Shown: piece after piece, positions 15,089 through 23,175 of the stretch
Layout of the letters: the number at the start of each line of letters is the position of its first letter
Position numbering within the stretch: the first letter of the stretch is position 1
Origin: Clostridiales bacterium
Lineage (GTDB): Bacteria; Bacillota; Clostridia; Mahellales; Mahellaceae
Assembly: GCA_030156435.1 (NCBI GenBank)
Contig: JASGMM010000010.1
Span: forward strand, 1-38,099
DNA length: 38,099 bases
Direction of reading: 5' to 3'
Notes under the pieces: generated by a model
What the model was told of the DNA's origin: nothing
Seen by the model: the letters and a program-made list of their open reading frames with translations, nothing else
Databases searched by the model: none
Made by a program: the position numbers and the translations under genes

Positions 15089-15149
15089 GAGCTATTTGCG
15101 ATGTACACATTTTTTCTCCTTGAGAAAAAAGCATATTAGCTTCATTATC
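15089..15149 (+). repeat. 60-bp interspersed repeat, copy 2
   Basis: This copy matches 103-162 with two substitutions and one extra T. It holds a perfect 9-bp hairpin TTTTTTCTC-CTT-GAGAAAAAA, which is damaged in copy 1. It lies upstream of hfq in non-coding DNA. No direct repeats flanking it were found by eye. Confidence 0.75.
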
Positions 15150-15428
15150 TCAATTCTCATCCTATTATATCCGTACAATCGCCTTTTTGTTGTCTTAAGC
15201 TGTATTCTATACCACGTTTTTGTCTATTATAACCCTAAAAATGAGCATACTTCGCCTCGTCCCATAAGCTTTCCCTTTCTTGCCTGTGGATAATAGTGTG
15301 GAAGTTTTACCTCCCTGTGGATTATTTATGTTCTTTAAGCGCTCTTAACCAGGCTCCTCATCGTGCAAAATCTATAGTACGTATTGTGTACATATCGATA
15401 GTATATTATGCCCCTATGAAATATAAAA
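15150..15428. other. Gene-free stretch with two DnaA-box-like 9-mers
   Basis: No convincing ORF lies here. TGTGGATAA (15285-15293) is a perfect inverse of the DnaA box TTATCCACA, and TGTGGATTA (15316-15324) differs by one base. The two are in the same orientation, 31 bp apart, about three helical turns. A weaker TGTGGAAGT lies between them. dnaA, dnaN, rpmH or gyr genes are not nearby, so this is unlikely to be oriC. It could be a DnaA-titration or regulatory site, or chance. Confidence 0.4.
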
Positions 15429-15458
15429 GAGCGGTTCACATTTTTTTATGAACCGCTC
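15421..15458 (-). terminator. Terminator of glmS
   Basis: A perfect 10-bp stem (GAGCGGTTCA at 15429-15438 and its complement at 15449-15458) with a 10-nt loop, followed on the minus strand by TTTTATATTT. It is located 15 nt past the glmS stop codon. Confidence 0.88.
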
Positions 15459-15472
15459 GATAATCGAATTAT

Positions 15473-17293
15473 TTATTCCACAGTTACGCTTTTGGCCAAA
15501 TTCCTCGGTTTGTCAACGTCGCACCCTTTATATAACGCCGTATAATAGGCAAATAATTGAAGGGGTATGACGCCCAACATCGGCACAAGCCACGAACTTG
15601 TATCTGGCAGATAGATAGCGTAATCGGCAACATCCTCTATTGCTGTATTTCCTTCTTGTACCACAGCCATAACCACTGCTCCTCTGGCTTTTACCTCTTT
15701 GATATTGCTGAGCATTTTATCAAAAAGCTCTGGTTGAGTAGCCAGCGCCACCACCAATGTACCCGGTTCTATGAGGGCTATGGTACCATGCTTTAACTCA
15801 CCGGCAGCATATGCCTCCGAATGTATATACGATATCTCCTTGAGCTTAAGCGAGCCTTCCATAGCCAATGCGTAGTCCAATCCACGTCCTATGAAAAATA
15901 TACTGTGTGCGGAGAAATGTTGGGCCGCATAGTGCTGTACCACTTCTTTGGCATTTAACATGCTTTGTGCCTTATCGGGCAGCTTTATTATGTCACTTAT
16001 AATATCATCTATGCTCCGCTGTTCCATAGCACCCCTGCGCTTAGCCATATACAACGCTATCATGGTTATAACCAATAGTTGTGTTGTATACGCTTTGGTG
16101 GAGGCTACCGCTATCTCAGGTCCAGCCCACGTATATAACACTTTATCCGCCTCACGCGTTATGGTGCTGCCCACTACATTGGCAATAGCTATGACGGTAG
16201 CACCCTGACGTTTAAGCTCCCGAAGCGCAGCCAACGTATCGGCCGTTTCGCCCGATTGGCTTATAACGATAGCCAGATCGCCCTTTGATATTATGGGTTG
16301 TCTGTATCTGAATTCAGATGCTATATCCACTTCCACGGGTAAACGCGCCATGCGTTCTATAAGGTATTTGCCCACAACGCCGGCATGATATGCCGTACCG
16401 CAAGCCACTATAAAAAGCTTACCCGCTTTTTCTATATCTATGTCGTCCAAATCATGCAGGTTTATTGACAGATCATGCGTTATCCTAGAGGCCATAGTAT
16501 CTCTTAAAGCTTTAGGCTGTTCGTGAATTTCTTTAAGCATAAAGTGTTCGAAACCGCCCTTTTCCGCAGCCTCTATATCCCATGTAACATGATATACATC
16601 GCGTTTTATATCGCGACCATATTCATCTTTTATAGATACGCCATCGCACGTTACGACGGCTAGTTCTTTATCGTTCAAAAAATACACTTCTCTAGTATAA
16701 GGAAGTATAGCCGGTATGTCCGATGCTATAAAATTCTCACCATCGCCAAGGCCGATTATCAGCGGGCTATCTTTGCGCACCGCTATAAGTTTATCGGGTT
16801 CACGCCTGCACATCACAGCCAAAGCATATGAACCTTCTAGATAGGATACTGCTCGCTGCACCGCAGACAAAAGATCGTCTTCACAAAAATGATGTATGAG
16901 ATGGGCTATAACCTCAGTATCGGTATCCGATACAAAAGCTGTTCCTTGTTCCTGAAGCCATTGCTTGATGCGCATATAATTCTCTATGATACCATTGTGT
17001 ACCACAGCGATTTCTCCTGATGCATCTGTATGCGGATGCGAATTCACATCAGACGGCTCGCCATGCGTAGCCCATCTGGTATGCCCTATACCCAGTGTAC
17101 CTCTAAGTTCTCGGCCGGCTAAAGCCGATTCCAATACATTCAATCGCCCTTTAGCTTTAATCACCTCTATGCTATCGCCTTGATAGACAGCCACTCCGGC
17201 GGAATCATAACCTCTATATTCTAATCTCTTTAAGCCATTCAGCAGTATTGGTACAGCCTGTTGATGGCCAATATATCCAACTATTCCACACAT
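15473..17293 (-). CDS. glmS: Glutamine--fructose-6-phosphate aminotransferase (isomerizing)
   Basis: GlmS makes glucosamine-6-phosphate from fructose-6-phosphate and glutamine, the entry step to peptidoglycan amino sugars. The 606-residue length is standard. The Ntn glutaminase domain begins MCGIVGYIG, with Cys2 as nucleophile after Met removal, and GHTRWATHG and HNGIIENY follow. Two SIS domains (roughly 285-420 and 455-595) contain GTAYHAG, SQSGETADTL and the C-terminal KSVTVE. AAAGGA lies 11 nt before the ATG. The mRNA leader is a glmS ribozyme, so the message is cleaved when glucosamine-6-phosphate is plentiful. glmM, whose product carries out the next step, is directly upstream. Confidence 0.98.
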   Translation of the reverse strand: MCGIVGYIGHQQAVPILLNGLKRLEYRGYDSAGVAVYQGDSIEVIKAKGRLNVLESALAGRELRGTLGIGHTRWATHGEPSDVNSHPHTDASGEIAVVHNGIIENYMRIKQWLQEQGTAFVSDTDTEVIAHLIHHFCEDDLLSAVQRAVSYLEGSYALAVMCRREPDKLIAVRKDSPLIIGLGDGENFIASDIPAILPYTREVYFLNDKELAVVTCDGVSIKDEYGRDIKRDVYHVTWDIEAAEKGGFEHFMLKEIHEQPKALRDTMASRITHDLSINLHDLDDIDIEKAGKLFIVACGTAYHAGVVGKYLIERMARLPVEVDIASEFRYRQPIISKGDLAIVISQSGETADTLAALRELKRQGATVIAIANVVGSTITREADKVLYTWAGPEIAVASTKAYTTQLLVITMIALYMAKRRGAMEQRSIDDIISDIIKLPDKAQSMLNAKEVVQHYAAQHFSAHSIFFIGRGLDYALAMEGSLKLKEISYIHSEAYAAGELKHGTIALIEPGTLVVALATQPELFDKMLSNIKEVKARGAVVMAVVQEGNTAIEDVADYAIYLPDTSSWLVPMLGVIPLQLFAYYTALYKGCDVDKPRNLAKSVTVE

Positions 17294-17404
17294 ATATATT
17301 TATTCCTTTCTGTTCCATTAAATTCTTAATTACGCGCTCGTCATATACGCGGTAAACAAATGTATATTTATGGTATGATAATGTTTGTTAGAAATGCTGT
17401 ACCT

Positions 17405-17545
17405 ATATTTTGGCCCAGTCCCGTTTGTAGCAAAAATCGCTTTTTGCTTTTGTGAGACCTTTATCGGCAGCCGTATGCCGCAGGGCACCCGCCGAAAAAT
17501 CGATAAACCCTGACCTCGTCAACTCAAAATGAGTTCCGGCGCTTT
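17405..17545 (-). ncRNA. glmS ribozyme (glucosamine-6-phosphate-activated self-cleaving riboswitch)
   Basis: Read on the minus strand, the segment has the family's conserved blocks in order: the cleavage site A|GCGCC (cut between 17543 and 17542), a short P1 stem-loop AACTC-ATTTT-GAGTT, GACGAGG, GGGTTTATCGATTTTTCGG, CGGGTGCCC, a stem with AGCAAAAA-GCGA-TTTTTGCT closed by a GNRA tetraloop (17429-17448), and CGGGAC. It lies ~110 nt before the glmS start codon. In this class the ligand acts as coenzyme for RNA cleavage, and RNase J then degrades the message. The 3' boundary is approximate. The rest of the gap (17294-17404 and 17546-17607) shows only short AT-rich linkers. Confidence 0.96.
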
Positions 17546-17607
17546 TATATCCAATCATATAAATAATCTCTACAAATACATCACCCCTCTCAATTATATA
17601 AATAAAA

Positions 17608-18954
17608 TCAAGCTAGATATTCTTCTATTATAGCAGCCAAACGCGTGGCCTCCTGCTCCAGCTCGTCTATATCAGGCCCTTCTATCATTACCCTGACCAG
17701 CGGTTCGGTACCAGACGGCCTTATTACAACCCGTCCCATGCTATTGAACTTTTTTTCTATCCTATTTATCTCTTCAGCTATGGCACCGCATTGCAAATAC
17801 ACCTCTTTTTTATCATTGCTTACTTTTGCGTTGACCAATACCTGAGGGAATTGTTTCATTACAGTCGACAGCTGCGCCAATCTCTTTTTCTTTCTTACCA
17901 TGACCGACAGCAACTGTAGCGCCGTTATCAAACCATCGCCGGTAGTATTATGATCCAGAAATATAACGTGGCCCGATTGTTCGCCTCCCAATGAATAATC
18001 CTCCTGCAGCATCTTCTCCAGCACATAGCGATCCCCTACCGCTGTCCTGACCACACGGCAACCAGCGTTTTTAAGTGCTATTTCCAAACCTATATTGCTC
18101 ATAATAGTGGCCACTACGGTATCCTTTTTTAAGGTGCCGCGTTCATGCATATCTATACCGCATATAGCCATTATCTTATCGCCGTCGACCAATACACCGT
18201 TTTCATCTACAGCGATCAAGCGATCGGCGTCGCCATCAAAAGCCAATCCTAAATCCACCTCATTTTCCAACACATAGTCCTGCAAAGCTTTGGGATGGGT
18301 GGAGCCGCAATTGCGATTTATATTGGTACCGTCCGGATCGTCAAAAAAACAAATCGTTTCGGCACCGAGCTGGGATAGCAGAAGCGGCGCTACTCTATAA
18401 GCAGCACCATTAGCGCAATCGACAGCTATCTTATAGCCTTTAAGGTCTATAGAAACGGTGGATTTTAGAAAATTCACATAGTCCTCAGCGGCATTTTGTA
18501 CCACCACCCTGCGCCCTACGGCATCGCCCGCACACATGGGAATTTGCTGCGTTTGATCCAATATTATAGATTCTATACGATCCTCCAATTCATCAGGCAA
18601 TTTATAGCCATCACGGTTGAAGAATTTGATGCCGTTATATTCCATAGGATTATGTGAAGCCGATATCACTACGCCTGCATCAGCTCCATAAAGCCTTGTA
18701 AGATAAGCCACTGACGGCGTGGGCATGACTCCTACACATAGAGCTTCCCCGCCCACAGAACAAATGCCAGCCACCAAAGCCGCCTCTAGCATATCGCCTG
18801 ATACACGCGTGTCACGGGCTACTACTATGCGAGGCCTTGGATTTTCCTCCGCCAGCACATATGCTCCGGCTTGGCCCAAAGAAAATGCCAAACCGCAGGT
18901 TAATTCTGTATTAGCGACGCCTCTTACGCCATCTGTGCCAAATAATCTTCCCAT
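17608..18954 (-). CDS. glmM: Phosphoglucosamine mutase
   Basis: GlmM converts glucosamine-6-phosphate into glucosamine-1-phosphate for UDP-GlcNAc synthesis. The 448-residue protein has the four domains of alpha-D-phosphohexomutases. They are marked by FGTDGVRG at the N-terminus, the phosphoserine loop VISASHNPMEYNG near residue 100, the metal loop DGDADR near 240, the sugar-binding GGEQSGHV near 325, and the phosphate-binding RPSGTEPLVRVMIEG near the C-terminus. GGAGG precedes the ATG at a short spacing. It lies directly upstream of the glmS ribozyme and may be co-transcribed with it. Cleavage would then separate glmM mRNA from glmS mRNA. Confidence 0.97.
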   Translation of the reverse strand: MGRLFGTDGVRGVANTELTCGLAFSLGQAGAYVLAEENPRPRIVVARDTRVSGDMLEAALVAGICSVGGEALCVGVMPTPSVAYLTRLYGADAGVVISASHNPMEYNGIKFFNRDGYKLPDELEDRIESIILDQTQQIPMCAGDAVGRRVVVQNAAEDYVNFLKSTVSIDLKGYKIAVDCANGAAYRVAPLLLSQLGAETICFFDDPDGTNINRNCGSTHPKALQDYVLENEVDLGLAFDGDADRLIAVDENGVLVDGDKIMAICGIDMHERGTLKKDTVVATIMSNIGLEIALKNAGCRVVRTAVGDRYVLEKMLQEDYSLGGEQSGHVIFLDHNTTGDGLITALQLLSVMVRKKKRLAQLSTVMKQFPQVLVNAKVSNDKKEVYLQCGAIAEEINRIEKKFNSMGRVVIRPSGTEPLVRVMIEGPDIDELEQEATRLAAIIEEYLA

Positions 18955-18988
18955 ATCGCCTCCAATGTCAGCATAAATATTTCATTTT

Positions 18989-19025
18989 ATTATACGCGCT
19001 TAATGCCCGTATTGATATCATTATA
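18989..19025 (-). promoter_or_regulatory. Candidate -10 boxes ahead of glmM
   Basis: Two perfect TATAAT hexamers on the minus strand (18989-18994 and 19020-19025) lie between the MITE and glmM. Neither has a good -35 at 16-18 bp. One is probably the glmM start signal, but which one cannot be decided. Confidence 0.35.
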
Positions 19026-19058
19026 CATTATTTTATCATATATATAAAGTGCCTGTTT

Positions 19059-19245
19059 GTGACTGTTCAGGTACCATTATGTATAGGCTACGGTAACGAT
19101 TAGACTCAAGGCGATTTTGTGGAGATAACAAGAATTTATCTGCGCTTTGGAAATTTCCGAAACGAGCTTTAGTTTCACCGATATCCGAAACACATGAGCC
19201 AGAGGCTAATCAGTTACCAAGGCCATGAGGTGCCTGAACAGTAAC
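19059..19245. mobile_element. 187-bp MITE-like inverted-repeat element with 8-bp target duplication
   Basis: The ends are GTGACTGTTCAGGTACC (19059-19075) and the inverse of GTTACTGTTCAGGCACC (19229-19245), 15 of 17 matching. Inverted similarity continues inward (GGTAACGATTAGACTC against GGTAACTGATTAGCCTC). The interior folds into further small stems (GTTTC...GAAAC, GGAAATTTCC, GATAA...TTATC). A perfect 8-bp direct repeat GCCTGTTT flanks it (19051-19058 and 19246-19253). It has no ORF. The insertion is one base past the recO stop codon, so it did not break recO but sits in the intergenic space before glmM. The 8-bp duplication and the ends would fit mobilisation by an IS66-like transposase; that is inference. 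Confidence 0.85.
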
Positions 19246-19253
19246 GCCTGTTT

Positions 19254-19988
19254 CTATAGCTTCATGGGCACGATATGCTTATCTATCCTGGATAAAATAT
19301 ATTGGTTAAAGACATCCCACAACTGCTTTTTTAAGACATCGCTCATTTTAAGGCGATTCATATCGTTTATTCTCATAGATAATATATGAGATACAGTATT
19401 TATAAAGCCTTGATTTACCGCAGTAACATCATCGCTGCTGGCAGCACAGCCTTTACATAACACTCCTCCCGATATGGGACTGAAATATAATATCGAACCA
19501 TCTATATCGCCCTTACCGCAATTGCAACACTGATCGAGCAATGGCCTGTACCCTATAAAGTCCATGAGCTTTATGGCAAATATAAGCGCAAGGGCTGAAG
19601 CATCGGTATTAAGCTCGGATAGAAATTGTAGTGTTTTTAAAAGCAAGTAATACGCTCTTATATTCGGTTCCGCATCTTGTATGACTGCATCGCATAGATT
19701 TGTAGCATAAGCAGCATAAGCTAGGTTATTCATGTTTTGGCGCAATTCAAAGAACGTACATTTTACTTCGCTTTGAGTTACTGTATAAAGGTTTTTACCC
19801 TCATACAACATATAATCGGCTAAAACAAAAATCTCACTAGCCATTAAAAATCGGCTCTTAGGCCTGCGGCTGCCCTTTGCTATGGCATGAATCTTTCCTA
19901 GCTCCTTAGAGAACATGACCAGTATCCTATCGGCTTCGAGATAATCCATATGCTTCAAAACAATTGCCTCTGTCTTTATCAGGCTCAA
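19254..19988 (-). CDS. recO: DNA repair protein RecO
   Basis: RecO helps load RecA on SSB-coated single-stranded DNA in the RecFOR pathway. Its 244 residues are typical. The N-terminal OB fold begins with TEAIVLKHMDYLEADRI, and RRPKSRF and the helical region follow. A zinc finger is formed by CCNC (near 155) and LCKGC (near 180). The start is TTG at 19988 with GGAG 9 nt upstream, and the family alignment supports it. yqzL lies 24 nt upstream, the usual Firmicutes order. The stop codon abuts the duplicated target of the MITE. Confidence 0.95.
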   Translation of the reverse strand: MSLIKTEAIVLKHMDYLEADRILVMFSKELGKIHAIAKGSRRPKSRFLMASEIFVLADYMLYEGKNLYTVTQSEVKCTFFELRQNMNNLAYAAYATNLCDAVIQDAEPNIRAYYLLLKTLQFLSELNTDASALALIFAIKLMDFIGYRPLLDQCCNCGKGDIDGSILYFSPISGGVLCKGCAASSDDVTAVNQGFINTVSHILSMRINDMNRLKMSDVLKKQLWDVFNQYILSRIDKHIVPMKL

Positions 19989-20012
19989 TCGGTATTACTC
20001 CATTTCTTACTT

Positions 20013-20156
20013 CTAATTCATATCGTTTAACGGCACATCATCGCGTATAGGCATGTTCTCGTTCTCGTCTTTCTCATGCTGTAAAGCTTTGTAAAACAAA
20101 TAATAGCCTATATCTCCCGTTTCTTCAAAAAGCCTCCACAGTTGATCTATAGTCAT
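20013..20156 (-). CDS. yqzL: YqzL-like small protein
   Basis: A 47-residue ORF with the family's signature near the N-terminus: LWRLFEETGDIGYYLFYKAL. A charged, Asp/Glu-rich tail follows. GGGAGG lies 7 nt before the ATG at 20156. Genes of this kind sit directly before recO in Bacillus and Clostridia, and that position is kept here. The function is unknown. Confidence 0.85.
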   Translation of the reverse strand: MTIDQLWRLFEETGDIGYYLFYKALQHEKDENENMPIRDDVPLNDMN

Positions 20157-20239
20157 AATATTGCCTCCCTTTTGCGGATTATAACTATAGATTCCCCATG
20201 TCTATCACTGCATATGCCATGAAAAATTTCTCTGAATTG

Positions 20240-20268
20240 ATTATATCATACTATGCCATAATATTCAA
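20240..20268 (-). promoter_or_regulatory. Promoter of yqzL-recO
   Basis: On the minus strand, -35 TTGAAT (20263-20268) and -10 TATAAT (20240-20245) have a 17-bp spacer and a TGA extended -10. The -35 box overlaps the T-run of the serA terminator, so one operon ends exactly where the next promoter begins. Confidence 0.7.
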
Positions 20269-20297
20269 AAAAGGCTCGATTAAAAATCGAGCCTTTT
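20265..20297 (-). terminator. Terminator of serA
   Basis: A perfect 13-bp stem (AAAAGGCTCGATT at 20269-20281 with 20285-20297) and a 3-nt loop, followed on the minus strand by a T run. It lies 14 nt after the serA stop codon. Confidence 0.92.
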
Positions 20298-20310
20298 ATA
20301 CGATAAACCC

Positions 20311-21906
20311 TTACAAATTCAATTCCTTAGCCTTTAATACGCCATCAACCCTTTTTACGGCGGCGAGCACTTCATCGCTTATATCACTGTCAACATCGAG
20401 CACCATTAGGTTTATGCCATGCTTGGTATTGCGGCTAGCCTTCATATTGGCTATATTGATGCTATTATCGCCTAAAATCGTACACACCTGACCTATTATA
20501 CCCGGTCTGTCGATATTTTGCACCATCAGCATATGTTCTGTAGGCATAAAATCGACTTCAAACCCGTCAAAATTGACTATCCTTGGTTCTTCTTTGCCAA
20601 AAATAGTTCCTGCAAATGTCATCGTCCGCTCTTTATTTTTAACATTGACCGTTATAAGGTTAACAAAATAATCCACATGTGAATTTTTGCTTTCGATAAC
20701 CTGTATACCTCTCTCATGTATAATTTTCTCTATATTGACAAAATTGACGCGTTCATCGGTAACAGGTTGCAGTAAGCCAGTCAGATACGACAGGGTTATT
20801 ATCCTCGTATCCTCTTTGGATATATCGCCGCTATATACAAGTTCTATCTGTTCAGTCGGCAGGCTTTCCACTTGATAGTATATACGGCCCATCTTCTCAG
20901 CTAAATTAAGGTACGGAGCAAGGAGCGTAGCGGCTTTCATATTGAGACCGTGCAGGTTAACGGCTTCCACAACATTGCCTTCTAGTGCATTCAACACCTG
21001 CTGGGCTATAGCCAATCCAACATTGCGCTGGGCTTCCACAGTCGACGCCCCCAGATGCGGCGTAAACACAATGTTATCCAATTCGAGCAGTGGATGACTG
21101 AATCCCGCTCCAGCGGCACCTTCTTTCGGCTCGTTGGTGAAAACATCTATAGCTGCACCTGCTATACGCTTAGCCTTAAGTGCTTCGTACAAAGCATTTT
21201 CATCCACTATGCCGCCACGAGCACAATTGACTATGCGCAGTTCTTTCTTAGCCATATCAAACTCTTTTTTGCCTATAATGCCCATGGTCTCATTTGTCTT
21301 AGGAAGATGTACTGTTATAAAATCAGCCCGCTGCATAATTTCATCTATAGAATCGATCTTTTCCACTCCCATGCTGTCGAAACGCTCCTGCGGTATGTAA
21401 GGGTCATAACCGATGACGTTCATGCCAAAGGCTTTGAGACGACTAGCCACTAAAGAACCTATGCGGCCAAGGCCCAGTACGGCGACGGTCTTATCATAAA
21501 GCTCGACGCCCTTGAACTTACTTCTCTCCCATTTGCCCGCTTTAAGGGACATATAAGCCCGGGGTATATTGCGGCATAATGACAACAACAGCGCTATCGA
21601 GTGTTCGGCCGCAGACATATTATTACTGTCCGGTGTGTTGACTACTATTATACCCCTTTCGGTGGCCGCATCGACATCTATATTGTCCACGCCGGTGCCG
21701 GCTCTACCTATCACCTTAAGATTAGTTCCACGGCTTATAAGCTCTGCATCTACTTTGGTAGCGCTTCTCACTATGAGTGCATCATATTGGTCTATACATT
21801 CGAGCAATTGTTCTCTGGTTAAATCCAGCCTTACATCCACATCGGCCTTTTGCTTGAGTATCTCTAAACCATTTTCTTCAATTTTTTCCGGTACTAATAT
21901 GCGCAT
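20311..21906 (-). CDS. serA: D-3-phosphoglycerate dehydrogenase
   Basis: SerA oxidises 3-phosphoglycerate with NAD+ in the first step of serine synthesis. The 531-residue form has three parts: a catalytic/NAD-binding domain pair (residues 1-310, with VIGRAGTGVDNID, the Rossmann VLGLGRIGSLVASRL, NCARGGIVDE and the active-site HLGAST), an allosteric substrate-binding (ASB) domain (about 320-450), and a C-terminal ACT domain (about 455-531, HMLMVQNIDRPGIIGQV). The ACT domain usually binds serine for feedback inhibition. The start at 21906 has GAGGGTG upstream and lies 3 nt past the aminotransferase stop codon, so the pair is one operon. Confidence 0.97.
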   Translation of the reverse strand: MRILVPEKIEENGLEILKQKADVDVRLDLTREQLLECIDQYDALIVRSATKVDAELISRGTNLKVIGRAGTGVDNIDVDAATERGIIVVNTPDSNNMSAAEHSIALLLSLCRNIPRAYMSLKAGKWERSKFKGVELYDKTVAVLGLGRIGSLVASRLKAFGMNVIGYDPYIPQERFDSMGVEKIDSIDEIMQRADFITVHLPKTNETMGIIGKKEFDMAKKELRIVNCARGGIVDENALYEALKAKRIAGAAIDVFTNEPKEGAAGAGFSHPLLELDNIVFTPHLGASTVEAQRNVGLAIAQQVLNALEGNVVEAVNLHGLNMKAATLLAPYLNLAEKMGRIYYQVESLPTEQIELVYSGDISKEDTRIITLSYLTGLLQPVTDERVNFVNIEKIIHERGIQVIESKNSHVDYFVNLITVNVKNKERTMTFAGTIFGKEEPRIVNFDGFEVDFMPTEHMLMVQNIDRPGIIGQVCTILGDNSINIANMKASRNTKHGINLMVLDVDSDISDEVLAAVKRVDGVLKAKELNL

Positions 21907-21909
21907 ATG

Positions 21910-23070
21910 TCAGACACCCTCTTTCAATATCTTCTCAGCCGCCGTAACGCCACTGCCTATCTGCACTGGATAACCTGCTTCAGCTAGAGAGTATTCCAAC
22001 CCCGTAAGCGTTTTTAAAAGATCGAATTGATCTACATACCCTACATGCCCTATACGCAATATCTGCCCTTTGAGTTTGCCCTGACCACCTGTTATCATAA
22101 TATCGTATTTAGTATTCATTATCTTTCTGACTTTTTCTACATCTATGCCCTCTGGCCCTCTAATCGATGTGATTATGTCAGATGCGTGAGTTGGCTCGGC
22201 GAATAATTCAAGCCCCATGGCTTTGGCCGCAGCCCTGGTCGCTTCAGCCAATCTACGGTTGCGTGCATATACCTTATCCAAGCCCTCATCCAGTATCATA
22301 TCGAGAGCTACGTTTGTGCCTATTATGAGAGTTACTGCCGGAGTGTAAGGTGTATCGTTATCGTTCAGTTTTTCTCTGTACGCCAGGAAATCGAAATAAA
22401 ATTTCGGCAACTTGGACCGTTTCACGGCATCCCACGCGCGGTCGCTCAGGCTGGCAAATGATAAACCCGGAGGAACCATCAATGCCTTCTGTGAACCAGC
22501 GACTACCACATCTATTCCCCATTCATCGGTTTTAAGAGGTATGCCACCTAGAGAACTTATAGCATCTACAACAAGAAGCTGCGGACGCTCTTTTAATACT
22601 TGCCCTATAGCTTCCAGATCATTGGTTACACCAGTGGATGTTTCATTATGCGTTACTATAACAGCCTTTATTTTATTGTCCACGTCTTCATCCAAGCGCT
22701 TTTTAATATCCTCGGGATCCAGCGCCTGTCCCCACGGCACCGATATGACATCCACGTCCAAACCGTAAGCTTTGGCTATCTTGACATACCTATCGCCGAA
22801 CACACCTATCGTGCCCACCAGCACCTTATCGCCTGGCGAGAACAGATTGGCGATGGATGCTTCCATCGCACCCGTACCCGAACTGGCAAACGTAAGTACA
22901 TCGTTTTTGGTATCGAACACCGTCTTAAGTTTCGTATTAAACTCCGTAAATATGGCCTGAAATTCTTTGGTGCGATGATGAATAATCTGCCGGCTCATAG
23001 CTTGCAACACCTTTGGTGGTATCATGGTCGGCCCCGGCGTCATCAATAATTTATCCCTTTCCATAATCAA
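21910..23070 (-). CDS. Class V aminotransferase (serine-pyruvate/alanine-glyoxylate type, COG0075)
   Basis: A PLP-dependent fold-type I enzyme of 386 residues. It has the opening MTPGPTMIPPKV, SGTGAMEASI for phosphate binding, DAISSLGGIPL with the ring-stacking Asp, and the lysine loop AGSQKALMVPPG that holds the PLP Schiff base (about residue 195). The family includes alanine-glyoxylate and serine-pyruvate transaminases. Coupling with serA suggests that it serves as the phosphoserine aminotransferase in serine synthesis, taking the place of SerC; this is inference. A TTG at 23070 has ideal spacing to GAGGAG; the ATG at 23064 is the alternative start. Transcription starts from the promoter at 23140-23168. 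Confidence 0.9.
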   Translation of the reverse strand: MIMERDKLLMTPGPTMIPPKVLQAMSRQIIHHRTKEFQAIFTEFNTKLKTVFDTKNDVLTFASSGTGAMEASIANLFSPGDKVLVGTIGVFGDRYVKIAKAYGLDVDVISVPWGQALDPEDIKKRLDEDVDNKIKAVIVTHNETSTGVTNDLEAIGQVLKERPQLLVVDAISSLGGIPLKTDEWGIDVVVAGSQKALMVPPGLSFASLSDRAWDAVKRSKLPKFYFDFLAYREKLNDNDTPYTPAVTLIIGTNVALDMILDEGLDKVYARNRRLAEATRAAAKAMGLELFAEPTHASDIITSIRGPEGIDVEKVRKIMNTKYDIMITGGQGKLKGQILRIGHVGYVDQFDLLKTLTGLEYSLAEAGYPVQIGSGVTAAEKILKEGV

Positions 23071-23139
23071 TCTGAAACTCCTCTCCTATAAATGTACACT
23101 GTATGCGCATATTTGTATCACTACCGAACACTTTATCTT

Positions 23140-23168
23140 ATTGTACAACTTTGTTAAAAAGATGTCAA
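23140..23168 (-). promoter_or_regulatory. Promoter of the aminotransferase-serA operon
   Basis: On the minus strand, a perfect -35 TTGACA (23163-23168) and -10 TACAAT (23140-23145) have a 17-bp spacer, in the 105-bp gap behind purB. Confidence 0.8.
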
Positions 23169-23175
23169 ATATTTT

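Noticed and set aside
15096-15293. Small plus-strand ORF of 65 codons upstream of hfq
   Set aside because: It begins inside the interspersed repeat, has no ribosome site and has a composition like translated AT-rich non-coding DNA.
15150-15428. Chromosomal replication origin
   Set aside because: Only two DnaA-like boxes and no dnaA, dnaN or rpmH nearby.
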